This document shows, piece after piece, positions 25,311 to 33,223 of a DNA stretch of 64,000 nt. This DNA is from Streptomyces purpureus. Its GTDB lineage: Bacteria > Actinomycetota > Actinomycetes > Streptomycetales > Streptomycetaceae. The number at the start of each line of letters is the position of its first letter. Position 1 is the stretch's first letter. The notes under the pieces are model-generated. The model was given only the letters and a program-made list of their open reading frames with translations, was not told the origin of the DNA and searched no databases. The position numbers and the translations under genes are program-made. The stretch lies in assembly GCF_014648195.1 (NCBI RefSeq), contig NZ_BMQQ01000003.1, positions 58,931 through 122,930 on the forward strand. The letters are read 5' to 3'.

Positions 25311-26939
25311 ATGAGCCAGGACGGCGCACAGGGCCGCTACGCAGGCGGTTCCGTCGCGGGCGGCCGGTACCAGCTTCGCGACCTGCTCGGCGAAGGCGGC
25401 ATGGCGTCGGTCTATCTGGCCTACGACAGCGCGCTGGACCGGCAGGTCGCCATCAAGACGCTCCATACGGAGCTCGGGCGTGAGCAGTCGTTCCGGGAGC
25501 GCTTCCGCCGTGAGGCGCAGGCCGTCGCGAAGCTGTCACACACCAACATCGTGTCGGTCTTCGACACGGGCGAGGACGAGCTCGACGGCTCGCTGATGCC
25601 GTACATCGTCATGGAGTACGTCGAGGGGCAGCCCCTCGGGTCGGTGCTCCAGGCGGACATCCAGTCCTACGGCGCGATGCCGGCCGACAAGGCGCTGAAG
25701 GTGACGGCCGACGTGCTGGCCGCGCTGGAGACCAGCCACGAGATGGGCCTGGTCCACCGCGACATCAAGCCGGGCAACGTGATGATGACCAAGCGCGGCG
25801 TCGTCAAGGTGATGGACTTCGGTATCGCGCGCGCCATGCAGTCGGGTGTCACCTCGATGACGCAGACCGGCATGGTCGTCGGCACTCCGCAGTACCTCTC
25901 GCCCGAGCAGGCCCTCGGGCGGGGCGTGGACGCCCGGTCCGACCTGTACTCGGTCGGCATCATGCTCTTCCAGCTGCTGACGGGCCGTCTGCCGTTCGAC
26001 GCGGACTCGCCGCTCGCCATCGCGTACGCACACGTCCAGGAGGAGCCGGTCGCGCCGTCCTCCATCAACCGCTCGGTGTCCCCGGCGATGGACGCACTCG
26101 TCGCCCGGGCCCTGAAGAAGAACCCGAACGAGCGCTTCCCGAGCGCGGCCGCCATGCGCGACGAGTGCCTGCGGGTGATGTCGGCCGGGCAGACGGGCGC
26201 GCCGGTCATCGTGGCGGGCGGTCCGGTCAGCAGCGGCTCGGGCGTGGGCTCGGCGGTGTTCCCGCCGGTCGGCCAGGGCACCCCCGCGCCGGGCCCGCAC
26301 AGCGTGCAGACGCCGTACCAGGCGCCGCAGACGCAGCCCCCCGGCCCGTACGGTCCGCCGACCCCGGCTCCGACGCCGAGCTACGGCTACCCGCAGGCCG
26401 CCCCGACCCCGGCGCCCGGCCCGGCGTACCAGACCCCGGCTCCGTACAGCACGATGCCGCAGCAGCCCGTCGCGCGGTCGGGCGGCGGCGCGGGCGGCGG
26501 GAAGCGGAACATGCCGGTCGTCGTGGGCGCGATCGTGGTGGCGCTGATCGCCGTCGGCGGTGTGATCACGGCGATCTCGATGAAGGGCGACAACACGGAG
26601 GCGGGCTCCGGCGGGAACACCGGCGGGACGTCGGCGGCGCCCGGTCACAAGGGCCCCGACCTGACGAAGACGATCGACAAGAAGGAGTGCACCGAGCCGA
26701 CCGAGTCCAGTGAGGACCCGGAGAAGTTCGAGCTGCCCGACTTCCGCTACAAGAACATCCAGTCGGTGAAGGAGTGCGTCCAGGCCGCCGGCTGGAAGAT
26801 CATGAAGCAGACGCCGGTCGACGAGGCCACCTACGGCGAGGGGACGGTCCTCAACCAGTTCCCGCCGGCGGACTCGGACGTGAAGAAGGAAGAAATCGAG
26901 CTGACGCTGGAGATCTCCACGGGCAACCCGCCGCAGTAG
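25311..26939 (+). CDS. Transmembrane Ser/Thr protein kinase with one PASTA domain
   Basis: A 542-residue PknB-type kinase. The kinase domain spans residues about 19-285, with GEGGMASV, ATP lysine K49, HRDIKPGNV, DFGIA and SMTQTGMVVGTPQYLSPEQ. A Pro/Gln/Tyr-rich linker of about 90 residues, likely disordered, precedes the membrane helix near 404-424 (MPVVVGAIVVALIAVGGVITAI). The outer C-terminus is a single PASTA-like unit (LPDFRYKNIQSVKECVQAAGWK to VLNQFPPADSDV) with two cysteines. It is divergent from the other kinase across 293 bases and is followed by a strong terminator. Confidence 0.92.
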   Translation: MSQDGAQGRYAGGSVAGGRYQLRDLLGEGGMASVYLAYDSALDRQVAIKTLHTELGREQSFRERFRREAQAVAKLSHTNIVSVFDTGEDELDGSLMPYIVMEYVEGQPLGSVLQADIQSYGAMPADKALKVTADVLAALETSHEMGLVHRDIKPGNVMMTKRGVVKVMDFGIARAMQSGVTSMTQTGMVVGTPQYLSPEQALGRGVDARSDLYSVGIMLFQLLTGRLPFDADSPLAIAYAHVQEEPVAPSSINRSVSPAMDALVARALKKNPNERFPSAAAMRDECLRVMSAGQTGAPVIVAGGPVSSGSGVGSAVFPPVGQGTPAPGPHSVQTPYQAPQTQPPGPYGPPTPAPTPSYGYPQAAPTPAPGPAYQTPAPYSTMPQQPVARSGGGAGGGKRNMPVVVGAIVVALIAVGGVITAISMKGDNTEAGSGGNTGGTSAAPGHKGPDLTKTIDKKECTEPTESSEDPEKFELPDFRYKNIQSVKECVQAAGWKIMKQTPVDEATYGEGTVLNQFPPADSDVKKEEIELTLEISTGNPPQ

Positions 26940-26997
26940 CGGACCCCGGGGCGCCGTCGGCACGGCAGGCCCGGAGAGCCCGAAAGACAACCTGGTC

Positions 26998-27032
26998 GAA
27001 GGCCCGGCGCGGATGAGGCGCGCCGGGCCTTC
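26998..27032 (+). terminator. Intrinsic terminator after the PASTA kinase
   Basis: Bases 26998-27011 pair exactly with 27019-27032 (14 bp, 7-base loop). A GTTTTG tract follows a few bases later. It begins 58 bases after the kinase stop. Confidence 0.85.
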
Positions 27033-27148
27033 GCTGCGTTTTGCCTCATTTGGCCCTGTATCGGGCGCTCTTCACGAGATGCCGGAAGTGTTCCGGCGTG
27101 TGACGCTGAGCGGGAACCTCGGCGGCTCGGCAGGGAGGGGGTCACCCG

Positions 27149-27982
27149 GTGACTCCAGGACTCCGCAGGCGCGCGACGGCACGGTGGGCGCGCTGGTCGC
27201 TCGCTCCGGCGGTCGCGGCGCTGCTGCTGTCCGCTCCCCCCGTCGCGTACGGGGCGGAGAGCGGGCCGCCACCGAACGGGCCGCATACAGCACAGGGCGG
27301 ACAGGCGACCGGGCGCGGGCCGGGGGCTGGGCAAGGGTGGGGGGCCGGGACGCGGGTGCCGGGGGGCGCGTCACCGACGGGGGCCGTGTGGGGCCCGGGG
27401 GCGGGATCAGGCGCTGGGGCCGGGGCCGCTTGGCCTTCCGTACCGGCGTCGGCATCCGCGACGACCTCCACCTCGGCATCGGCATCGGCGCCGGCATCGG
27501 AACCGGCCGGTGGCGTCACCGGCCCGCCGGCCGGGGCCGCCACGCCGCCGGGGGCCCGGCCCGCAGCCGGTCCGGCGGCCGTGTCCAGGAAGCCGAGCCC
27601 GCCCGCCGAGCCGTCCGTCTCCGCGTCGCTCGCGGGGCGTCCGGCCGGGGAGGGGCGCGTACGGCCGGGGCGCAAGCCGGCGTCTCTCCAGAGCGCGGTG
27701 CCGGTGCGCCCGTCCGCCCCCGAGGACCCGGTTGGTACCAGAACCGCAACAGAGGAGGACCGCGAGGAGCAGCCGGACGCGACCGCGGAAGCGGTACCGG
27801 AGAGGGAGGAGACGCCTGCCGTCTCACCGCCGGCGACGGCTCCCGCGGCGGCCCGGGCGCATCTTCCGCGCACCGTCGCCACCCCTTCCGACCGGCAGGT
27901 TCCTGTGCTGACACTGGGCGCGGGGCTCACGATGGTCGGTCTCGGCATCGGTTTCCTCGGGGTGCGGCTCAGGCGCCGCTGA
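27149..27982 (+). CDS. Secreted or cell-wall-exposed Ala/Pro/Gly-rich protein with C-terminal anchor
   Basis: A 277-residue protein from GTG at 27149, preceded by AGGGAGGGGG. It has a signal peptide (residues about 1-36, ending LLLSAPPVAYGAES). A long low-complexity Ala/Pro/Gly/Ser region follows, then a C-terminal membrane helix (VPVLTLGAGLTMVGLGIGFLGV) capped by RLRRR. This layout suits an anchored, extended surface protein, but there is no LPxTG motif. The opposite strand also has a long open frame; this strand is preferred for its signal peptide, ribosome site and terminal anchor. Confidence 0.7.
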   Translation: MTPGLRRRATARWARWSLAPAVAALLLSAPPVAYGAESGPPPNGPHTAQGGQATGRGPGAGQGWGAGTRVPGGASPTGAVWGPGAGSGAGAGAAWPSVPASASATTSTSASASAPASEPAGGVTGPPAGAATPPGARPAAGPAAVSRKPSPPAEPSVSASLAGRPAGEGRVRPGRKPASLQSAVPVRPSAPEDPVGTRTATEEDREEQPDATAEAVPEREETPAVSPPATAPAAARAHLPRTVATPSDRQVPVLTLGAGLTMVGLGIGFLGVRLRRR

Positions 27983-28055
27983 GCGCTCGCGGCGCCCCGC
28001 GTCCTCCTTGCGACGGACCTCCGCGTTCCCTCTCAGGTCGGTTGTCCACGAGGAC

Positions 28056-28079
28056 ATACTCGGTATACATACTGAGTAT
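28056..28079. promoter_or_regulatory. PadR autoregulatory operator overlapping the start codon
   Basis: ATACTCGGTAT (28056-28066) and ATACTGAGTAT (28069-28079) form an inverted repeat matching at 10 of 11 positions with a two-base spacer. The right arm contains the first two bases of the PadR start codon at 28078. ATAC/GTAT palindromes are typical of PadR sites. Placement suggests a leaderless or very short leader transcript directly blocked by the repressor. Confidence 0.72.
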
Positions 28080-28791
28080 GTCGATCCGCCACGGCCTTCT
28101 GGCCCTCCTCGAACGCGGCCCGCGTTACGGCTCTCAGCTCCGTACGGAGTTCGAGTCCCGGACCGGCGCGACCTGGCCGCTCAACGTGGGCCAGGTCTAC
28201 ACGACACTCGGCCGCCTGGAGCGCGACGGCATGGTCGCCCAGAGCGGCGAGGACGACGCCGGCCACGCCCTCTACACGATCACCGAAGCGGGCCGGGAGG
28301 AGCTCAGGACCTGGTTCGAGCGCCCCGTGGACCGCACCAGTCCGGCCCGCGACGAGCTGGCCATCAAGCTGGCCATGGCGGTCGGCGCCTCGGGCGTCGA
28401 CATCCGGGCCGTGATCCAGTCCCAGCGCCGGCACACCGTGAAGGCGATGCAGGACTACACCCGGCTCAAGTTCCAGGCGATCAGCGCCCTGGAAGGCGGC
28501 GGTCGGCAGGAACGCGACGACGTGGCATGGCTGCTCGTCCTGGAACAGCTGATCTTCCAGACCGAGGCCGAGGCCCGCTGGCTCGACCACTGCGAGGCCC
28601 GGCTGATCCGGCTCTCCCTGGCCGCCGCGCGGTCCGGCCCGACCGCCGCGGCAACACCGGCTGCCTCGACCGCCGTGACTGCCTCGACCACTTCCACAAC
28701 CTCGGCCCCGGCAACCGCACACGACGCTGTGGCCACACCGACAGCCACGCCCGAACCCACCGCCGAGGTGGGCCGGACCCCACGGCGCTGA
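28078..28791 (+). CDS. PadR-family transcriptional regulator
   Basis: A 237-residue regulator from ATG at 28078. The N-terminal winged helix is typical: MSIRHGLLALLERGPRYGSQL, then LNVGQVYTTLGRLERDGMV and YTITEAGREELRTWF. A helical dimerisation part with QRRHTVKAMQDYTRLK follows. The last about 50 residues are an Ala/Thr-rich low-complexity tail, unusual for PadR. It precedes an ABC transporter gene pair on the same strand by 98 bases and probably represses it and itself through the palindrome over its start. Confidence 0.9.
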   Translation: MSIRHGLLALLERGPRYGSQLRTEFESRTGATWPLNVGQVYTTLGRLERDGMVAQSGEDDAGHALYTITEAGREELRTWFERPVDRTSPARDELAIKLAMAVGASGVDIRAVIQSQRRHTVKAMQDYTRLKFQAISALEGGGRQERDDVAWLLVLEQLIFQTEAEARWLDHCEARLIRLSLAAARSGPTAAATPAASTAVTASTTSTTSAPATAHDAVATPTATPEPTAEVGRTPRR

Positions 28792-28834
28792 CGCCGCCCG
28801 CGTCACCACCCGTCAATCCGCTCCGTAAACCGCT

Positions 28835-28872
28835 CCGTACGTCCCGTACGTCCCGTACGTCGGCGTACGTCC
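28835..28872. repeat. Short CCGTACGTC tandem repeat before the ABC ATPase gene
   Basis: Three exact 9-base copies of CCGTACGTC (28835-28861) are followed by a variant GGCGTACGTCC. The repeat ends 17 bases before the ATPase start, adjoining its AAGGGGGA ribosome site. Each unit holds the palindrome GTAC, so it could act as a binding array or merely as slippage-prone DNA. Confidence 0.7.
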
Positions 28873-28889
28873 AAGGGGGACCCCTCTCC

Positions 28890-29639
28890 ATGTCCGAACG
28901 ATCGCAGCAGGCACAGCAGCCCGTGCTGCAGCTGCAGCAGCTGACCCGCGTCCACGGCTCCGGCGCCACCGAGGTGCACGCCCTGCGCGGCATCGACCTC
29001 GACGTCTTCCCCGGTGAACTCGTCGCCGTCATGGGCCCGTCCGGGTCCGGCAAGTCCACCCTGCTCACCATCGCGGGCGGGCTCGACTCCCCCACCTCGG
29101 GGCGGGTGATCGTCGAGAACACCGACATCACCTCCGGCGACCGCAAGGTCCTCTCGGCGCTGCGCCGCCGCAGCATCGGCTACGTCTTCCAGGACTACAA
29201 CCTCATCCCGGCGCTCACCGCCGCCGAGAACGTGGCCCTGCCGCGCGAGCTCGACGGCGTCTCCGCCCGCAAGGCCCGCGTCGAAGCCCTCGCGGCGCTG
29301 GAGGAGATGGAGCTCGGCCACCTCGCCGACCGCTTCCCCGACGAGATGTCCGGCGGCCAGCAGCAGCGCATCGCCATCGCCCGCGCCCTCGTGGGCGACC
29401 GGCGCCTGGTCCTCGCGGACGAGCCGACCGGCGCCCTCGACTCCGAGACCGGCGAATCGGTCCTCGCCCTGCTGCGCGCCCGCTGCGACGCCGGAGCCGC
29501 CGGTGTCCTGGTCACCCACGAGCCCCGGTTCGCCGCCTGGGCCGACCGTGTGGTCTTCCTGCGCGACGGCGCCGTCGTCGACCAGACCGTCCGCAGCGAC
29601 GCCGACTCGCTCCTGACCGGCCAGGCGGGCCAGCGGTGA
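28890..29639 (+). CDS. ABC transporter ATP-binding protein (MacB/LolD type)
   Basis: A 249-residue ATPase with Walker A GPSGSGKST, Q-loop VFQDYNLIP, signature SGGQQQRIAIARAL, Walker B LVLADEPTGALD and the switch His in LVTHEP. The start is ATG at 28890 with AAGGGGGA upstream. Its stop overlaps the start of the large FtsX-like permease gene (GTGA at 29636-29639). LolD/MacB-type pairs act by mechanotransmission in export of lipoproteins, peptides or antibiotics. The PadR gene upstream suggests an inducible efflux or stress system. Confidence 0.92.
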   Translation: MSERSQQAQQPVLQLQQLTRVHGSGATEVHALRGIDLDVFPGELVAVMGPSGSGKSTLLTIAGGLDSPTSGRVIVENTDITSGDRKVLSALRRRSIGYVFQDYNLIPALTAAENVALPRELDGVSARKARVEALAALEEMELGHLADRFPDEMSGGQQQRIAIARALVGDRRLVLADEPTGALDSETGESVLALLRARCDAGAAGVLVTHEPRFAAWADRVVFLRDGAVVDQTVRSDADSLLTGQAGQR

Positions 29640-32494
29640 CGAACTGGTTCCACTCCTGGCGCGCCGCGGTGCGTATCGCCCGCCGTGACGCCTGGCGCTT
29701 CAAGGGACGCAGCTTCCTCGTCCTCGCGATGATCGCCCTGCCCATCCTCGGTGTGAGCGCCGCCGACCTCACCCTGCGCAGCTCCGAACTCTCCACGCAG
29801 GAAAAGCTGGAGCGCTCCCTGGGCGCCGCCGACGCCCGCCTCTCCGACCCCGAACTCGGCGGCGCTGCGATCCTGCAGAGCCCGGACGCCGAGAACTACG
29901 CCCCCGCCAAGGACTACGAGAACGCGCCCTGGCCCAGTGGCGGCACCGATGTCAGCAAGGCCGTCCCGGCCGGTGGCACCACCCTGGTGGACAGCTCGGG
30001 CGGCGCCAAGCTGCGTACGGCGCACGGTCTGCTGCAGACCGAGATACGTGAGCTGAAGGCCGCCGACCCGATGGCCCGGGGCATCATGACCCTCCAGCAG
30101 GGCCACTTCCCCAAGAAGTCCGACGAGGTCGCCGCGACCACCGCGTTCCTGGAGGCCAGCGGCCTGAAGGTGGGTCAGACCCTGACGGCCCGTGGCTTCG
30201 ACCGTACGTACCGCATCGTCGGCGCCTACGAACTGCCCAGCGACCTGAAGAACAGCCAGGTCAACGCGCTTCCCGGCGCCTTCCTCGCGCCGTACGGGAA
30301 GGCCCTCGAGGCGGCCGGGCTGCAGTCGCAGGGGGTCTCCACCACGTATCTGCTCAAGATCGACGGTGGTTTCACGTGGAACATGGTCGTGGAGACCAAC
30401 AAGAAGGGCGTGCTGGTCGCGTCCGCGGCCGTTCAGCTCAACCCGCCCGCCGACGCCGATGTGCCGCTCTTCCAGAAGGAGGGGTGGAACAACTACGAGC
30501 TGAGCGCGGGAGCGCAGGCCGCCGCGCTCGCCGCCATCGGCACGGTCGTCGGTCTCGCCATGCTGGAGATCTGCCTGCTCGCCGGTCCCGCGTTCGCCGT
30601 GGGCGCCCGCCGCTCGCGCCGCCAGCTCGGGCTCGTCGGCGCCAACGGCGGTGACCGCCGCCACATCCGCGCCATCGTGCTGGCCGGCGGACTGGTCATC
30701 GGTGTCGCCGCGGCCGTCATCGGCACGGTCCTCGGCATCGTCCTCACCTTCGCCCTCCAGCCGGTCCTCGAGGACTCCATGGGCAAGCGGTTCGGCAGCT
30801 TCGACGTCCGGCCGCTGGAACTGCTCGGCATCGCCCTGCTGGCCGTCCTCACCGGTCTGCTCGCCGCGATCGTCCCGGCGATCACCGCCTCCCGGCAGAC
30901 CGTCCTCGCCTCGCTGACCGGCCGCCGTGGCGTACGCCGCAGCAGCCGCGTCCTGCCCGTCGTCGGACTCGTCGCGGTCGCGACCGGTGCCGCCATCGCG
31001 CTGTACGGCTCCGTCGTCAGCGACCAGTTCGTCATCGTCGCGGCCGGCAGCGCCCTCGCGGAGCTGGGCGTCGTCGCTCTCACCCCCGCCCTGGTCGGCC
31101 TCTTCGGCCGGCTCGGCCGCTGGATGCCGCTGTCGCCGCGGCTCGCCCTGCGGGACGCGGTCCGCAACCGGGGCCGTACGGCTCCCGCCGTCGCCGCCGT
31201 CCTGGCCGCCGTCGCGGGCACCGTCGCCGTCGCCACGTACGCGGCGAGCAGGGACGCCCAGGACCGGGCCACGTACCGGGCCGAACTGCCCTACGGCGCG
31301 GTCTCCGTGATGATCGACGAGGACGGCGGCCGGGACGTCCCGGCCGTACGCGAGGCGGTGCAGCGGCACTTCCCCGTCGACCTGCGCGCCGATGTCGACC
31401 GGATCGCGGTCGGCAAGGCGAACTGCTCCTCGATGTACTCCGGCGAAAAGGGCTGCGGGCGCTACGAGATCGTCGTCCCGAAGGCCAACGTGTGCCCGCT
31501 GTGGGCTTCGACCACCGACGGTTCGGACCCCTCGGAGCGGTTCACCAAGGAGCAGCGGCGTGACCTCGCCAAGGACTGGCGCTGCGCGTCGAGCAACGAA
31601 GGCGGCGCCTACATCGAGGGCGGGCTGCTGATCGCCGACGCCAAGCTGCTGAAGATCCTCGGCATCAACGACAGCGCGGCCGAGAAGGCCCTCGCCGACG
31701 GCAAGATCGTCTCGTTCGACAAGCGCCAGCTCGACAAGGCCGGGAAGATCGGCATCAAGCTGATCACCGACACCGAGGCGGCCGACCGGGCCAGTGAGAA
31801 GGGCCTGGAGGCACCCGGCGAGACCAAGACGTTCGGTACGTACCTGATGCCCGACGGCACCAAGAGCTACGGCCTCTCCGGCGTCATCAGCCCGGCCACG
31901 GCCAAGGAGGCCGGTCTGCGTGCCGTCCCGTACGGTGCGTTCTACTCCACCGATCAGATGCCCAGCAGCGAGCAGCGGCAGAAGCTCGACGCGGAGATCG
32001 CCCGGATCGGCAGCGCCGCCAACCTCCACCTGGAGGAAGGATTCGTCAGCAAGAACAGCATCGTGCTGCTCGCCCTGACGGTCTTCGCCGGTCTCATCAC
32101 CATCGGCGCCGCCGGTATCGCCACCGGCCTCGCACAGGCCGACGCCGAGGCCGATCTGAAGACGCTCGCCGCCGTCGGCGCGCCGCCGCGGGTCCGCCGT
32201 ACGCTCAGCGGATTCCAATGCGGGGTGGTGGCCGCGATGGGTGTGGTGCTCGGGTCGGCGGCCGGTGTCCTGCCGGCGGTCGGGCTGCGCCTCACCGAGG
32301 AGCGCCAGGAGCTGAAGTTCTACCAGCAGGCCCTGGACGGGGGCTGGGGCGGCGTCAACCCGCCGCATGTGCCCATCGTCGTCCCGTGGGAGACGCTGGC
32401 GGCCCTGCTGGTGGCGGTCCCGCTGGGGGCCGCGCTGCTGGCCGCGCTGGTCACCCGCTCCCGTGGCGCGCTGGCCCGCCGCGCGGCGACCTGA
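29636..32494 (+). CDS. FtsX-type ABC transporter permease with large outer domains
   Basis: A 952-residue permease. A first membrane helix (FLVLAMIALPILGVSAADL) is followed by an outer domain of about 230 residues. A FtsX core of three helices comes next (residues about 295-425, with RRSRRQLGLVGANGGDRRHIR). Further helices follow, then a second outer domain (about 540-800) and a second FtsX core (about 805-950). The second outer domain has several cysteines (NCSSMYSGEKGCGR and NVCPLWAST), suggesting disulfides. GTG start at 29636 overlaps the ATPase stop. A near-match to parS lies at 30369-30382 within the gene. Confidence 0.9.
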   Translation: MTNWFHSWRAAVRIARRDAWRFKGRSFLVLAMIALPILGVSAADLTLRSSELSTQEKLERSLGAADARLSDPELGGAAILQSPDAENYAPAKDYENAPWPSGGTDVSKAVPAGGTTLVDSSGGAKLRTAHGLLQTEIRELKAADPMARGIMTLQQGHFPKKSDEVAATTAFLEASGLKVGQTLTARGFDRTYRIVGAYELPSDLKNSQVNALPGAFLAPYGKALEAAGLQSQGVSTTYLLKIDGGFTWNMVVETNKKGVLVASAAVQLNPPADADVPLFQKEGWNNYELSAGAQAAALAAIGTVVGLAMLEICLLAGPAFAVGARRSRRQLGLVGANGGDRRHIRAIVLAGGLVIGVAAAVIGTVLGIVLTFALQPVLEDSMGKRFGSFDVRPLELLGIALLAVLTGLLAAIVPAITASRQTVLASLTGRRGVRRSSRVLPVVGLVAVATGAAIALYGSVVSDQFVIVAAGSALAELGVVALTPALVGLFGRLGRWMPLSPRLALRDAVRNRGRTAPAVAAVLAAVAGTVAVATYAASRDAQDRATYRAELPYGAVSVMIDEDGGRDVPAVREAVQRHFPVDLRADVDRIAVGKANCSSMYSGEKGCGRYEIVVPKANVCPLWASTTDGSDPSERFTKEQRRDLAKDWRCASSNEGGAYIEGGLLIADAKLLKILGINDSAAEKALADGKIVSFDKRQLDKAGKIGIKLITDTEAADRASEKGLEAPGETKTFGTYLMPDGTKSYGLSGVISPATAKEAGLRAVPYGAFYSTDQMPSSEQRQKLDAEIARIGSAANLHLEEGFVSKNSIVLLALTVFAGLITIGAAGIATGLAQADAEADLKTLAAVGAPPRVRRTLSGFQCGVVAAMGVVLGSAAGVLPAVGLRLTEERQELKFYQQALDGGWGGVNPPHVPIVVPWETLAALLVAVPLGAALLAALVTRSRGALARRAAT

Positions 32495-32525
32495 CGGGCC
32501 CGGGCGGCCGTAGGCCCCGGTAGTC

Positions 32526-32566
32526 GTGCCCCCGTGGGAGGGTGGATCACCGTCCCACGGGGGCAC
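32526..32566. terminator. 14-bp hairpin after the ABC permease
   Basis: Bases 32526-32539 pair exactly with 32553-32566 around a 13-base loop. It lies 31 bases after the permease stop and 38 before the bpa start. Confidence 0.8.
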
Positions 32567-32603
32567 ACCGTGTCTGACAGCATGTGTGCGAGAGAATGGC
32601 GGC

Positions 32604-33140
32604 ATGGAGATGCCGAGGAGTGAACGGTCGCAGGAGAGCCCCCAGGTCCTGGTGGTCGGACAGGACGGGATGGCGATCGGCGGCGCCGACGACGAGTCGC
32701 GCGAGGTTCCCGTGACGGACATGGTCGAACAGCCGGCGAAGGTCATGCGCATCGGCAGCATGATCAAGCAGCTCCTGGAGGAAGTCCGCGCGGCTCCTCT
32801 GGACGAGGCGAGCCGGGTCAGACTCAAGGACATCCACGCGAGCTCCGTGAAGGAGCTCGAGGACGGGCTGGCGCCGGAGCTGGTCGAGGAACTGGAGCGG
32901 CTGTCCCTGCCGTTCACCGACGAGGCCATCCCCTCGGAGGCGGAACTGCGCATCGCGCAGGCCCAGCTGGTGGGTTGGCTGGAGGGCCTCTTCCACGGCA
33001 TCCAGACGGCCCTGTTCGCCCAGCAGATGGCGGCCCGCGCCCAGCTGGAGCAGATGCGCCGGGCGCTGCCGCCGGGCGGCTCCCACGAGGACAGCGACGA
33101 ACCGGGCCACGCCGGGGTGCGGTCGGGGCCGTACCTGTAG
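32604..33140 (+). CDS. bpa: Bacterial proteasome activator (Bpa, DUF2587)
   Basis: A 178-residue protein matching the Bpa/PafE family. The helical core contains QPAKVMRIGSMIKQLLEEVRAAPLDEASR and LPFTDEAIPSEAELRIAQAQLVGWLEGLFHGIQTALFAQQMAAR. Bpa forms a dodecameric ring that opens the 20S proteasome gate without ATP. Its C-terminal peptide docks into the alpha ring. Here that tail is GPYL, against the GQYL I recall for the mycobacterial protein. A flexible acidic linker precedes it. The start is ATG at 32604, with an in-frame ATG at 32610. Confidence 0.9.
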   Translation: MEMPRSERSQESPQVLVVGQDGMAIGGADDESREVPVTDMVEQPAKVMRIGSMIKQLLEEVRAAPLDEASRVRLKDIHASSVKELEDGLAPELVEELERLSLPFTDEAIPSEAELRIAQAQLVGWLEGLFHGIQTALFAQQMAARAQLEQMRRALPPGGSHEDSDEPGHAGVRSGPYL

Positions 33141-33162
33141 CCGTATCCGCCGGACGTGCGGG

Positions 33163-33196
33163 TCAGGGCCCTGGAGCATCGGCTCCGGGGCCCTGA
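33163..33196. terminator. Hairpin between convergent bpa and quinone oxidoreductase genes
   Basis: TCAGGGCCC (33163-33171) pairs with GGGCCCTGA (33188-33196), and the stem continues through a T-G wobble and GGAG/CTCC to a tight loop. It lies 22 bases after bpa and 27 bases beyond the stop of the convergent gene, so it could serve both. Confidence 0.75.
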
Positions 33197-33223
33197 TCCC
33201 TTGTTGGGCTGGTTGGCGTTCGC

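Noticed and set aside
27142-27948. Minus-strand 268-residue frame opposite the secreted Ala/Pro-rich gene
   Set aside because: It has no signal peptide, ribosome site or terminal anchor; the plus-strand frame has all three.
29195-33001. 1268-residue minus-strand frame
   Set aside because: It is antisense to the ABC ATPase, FtsX permease and bpa genes, with biased composition and no domain.
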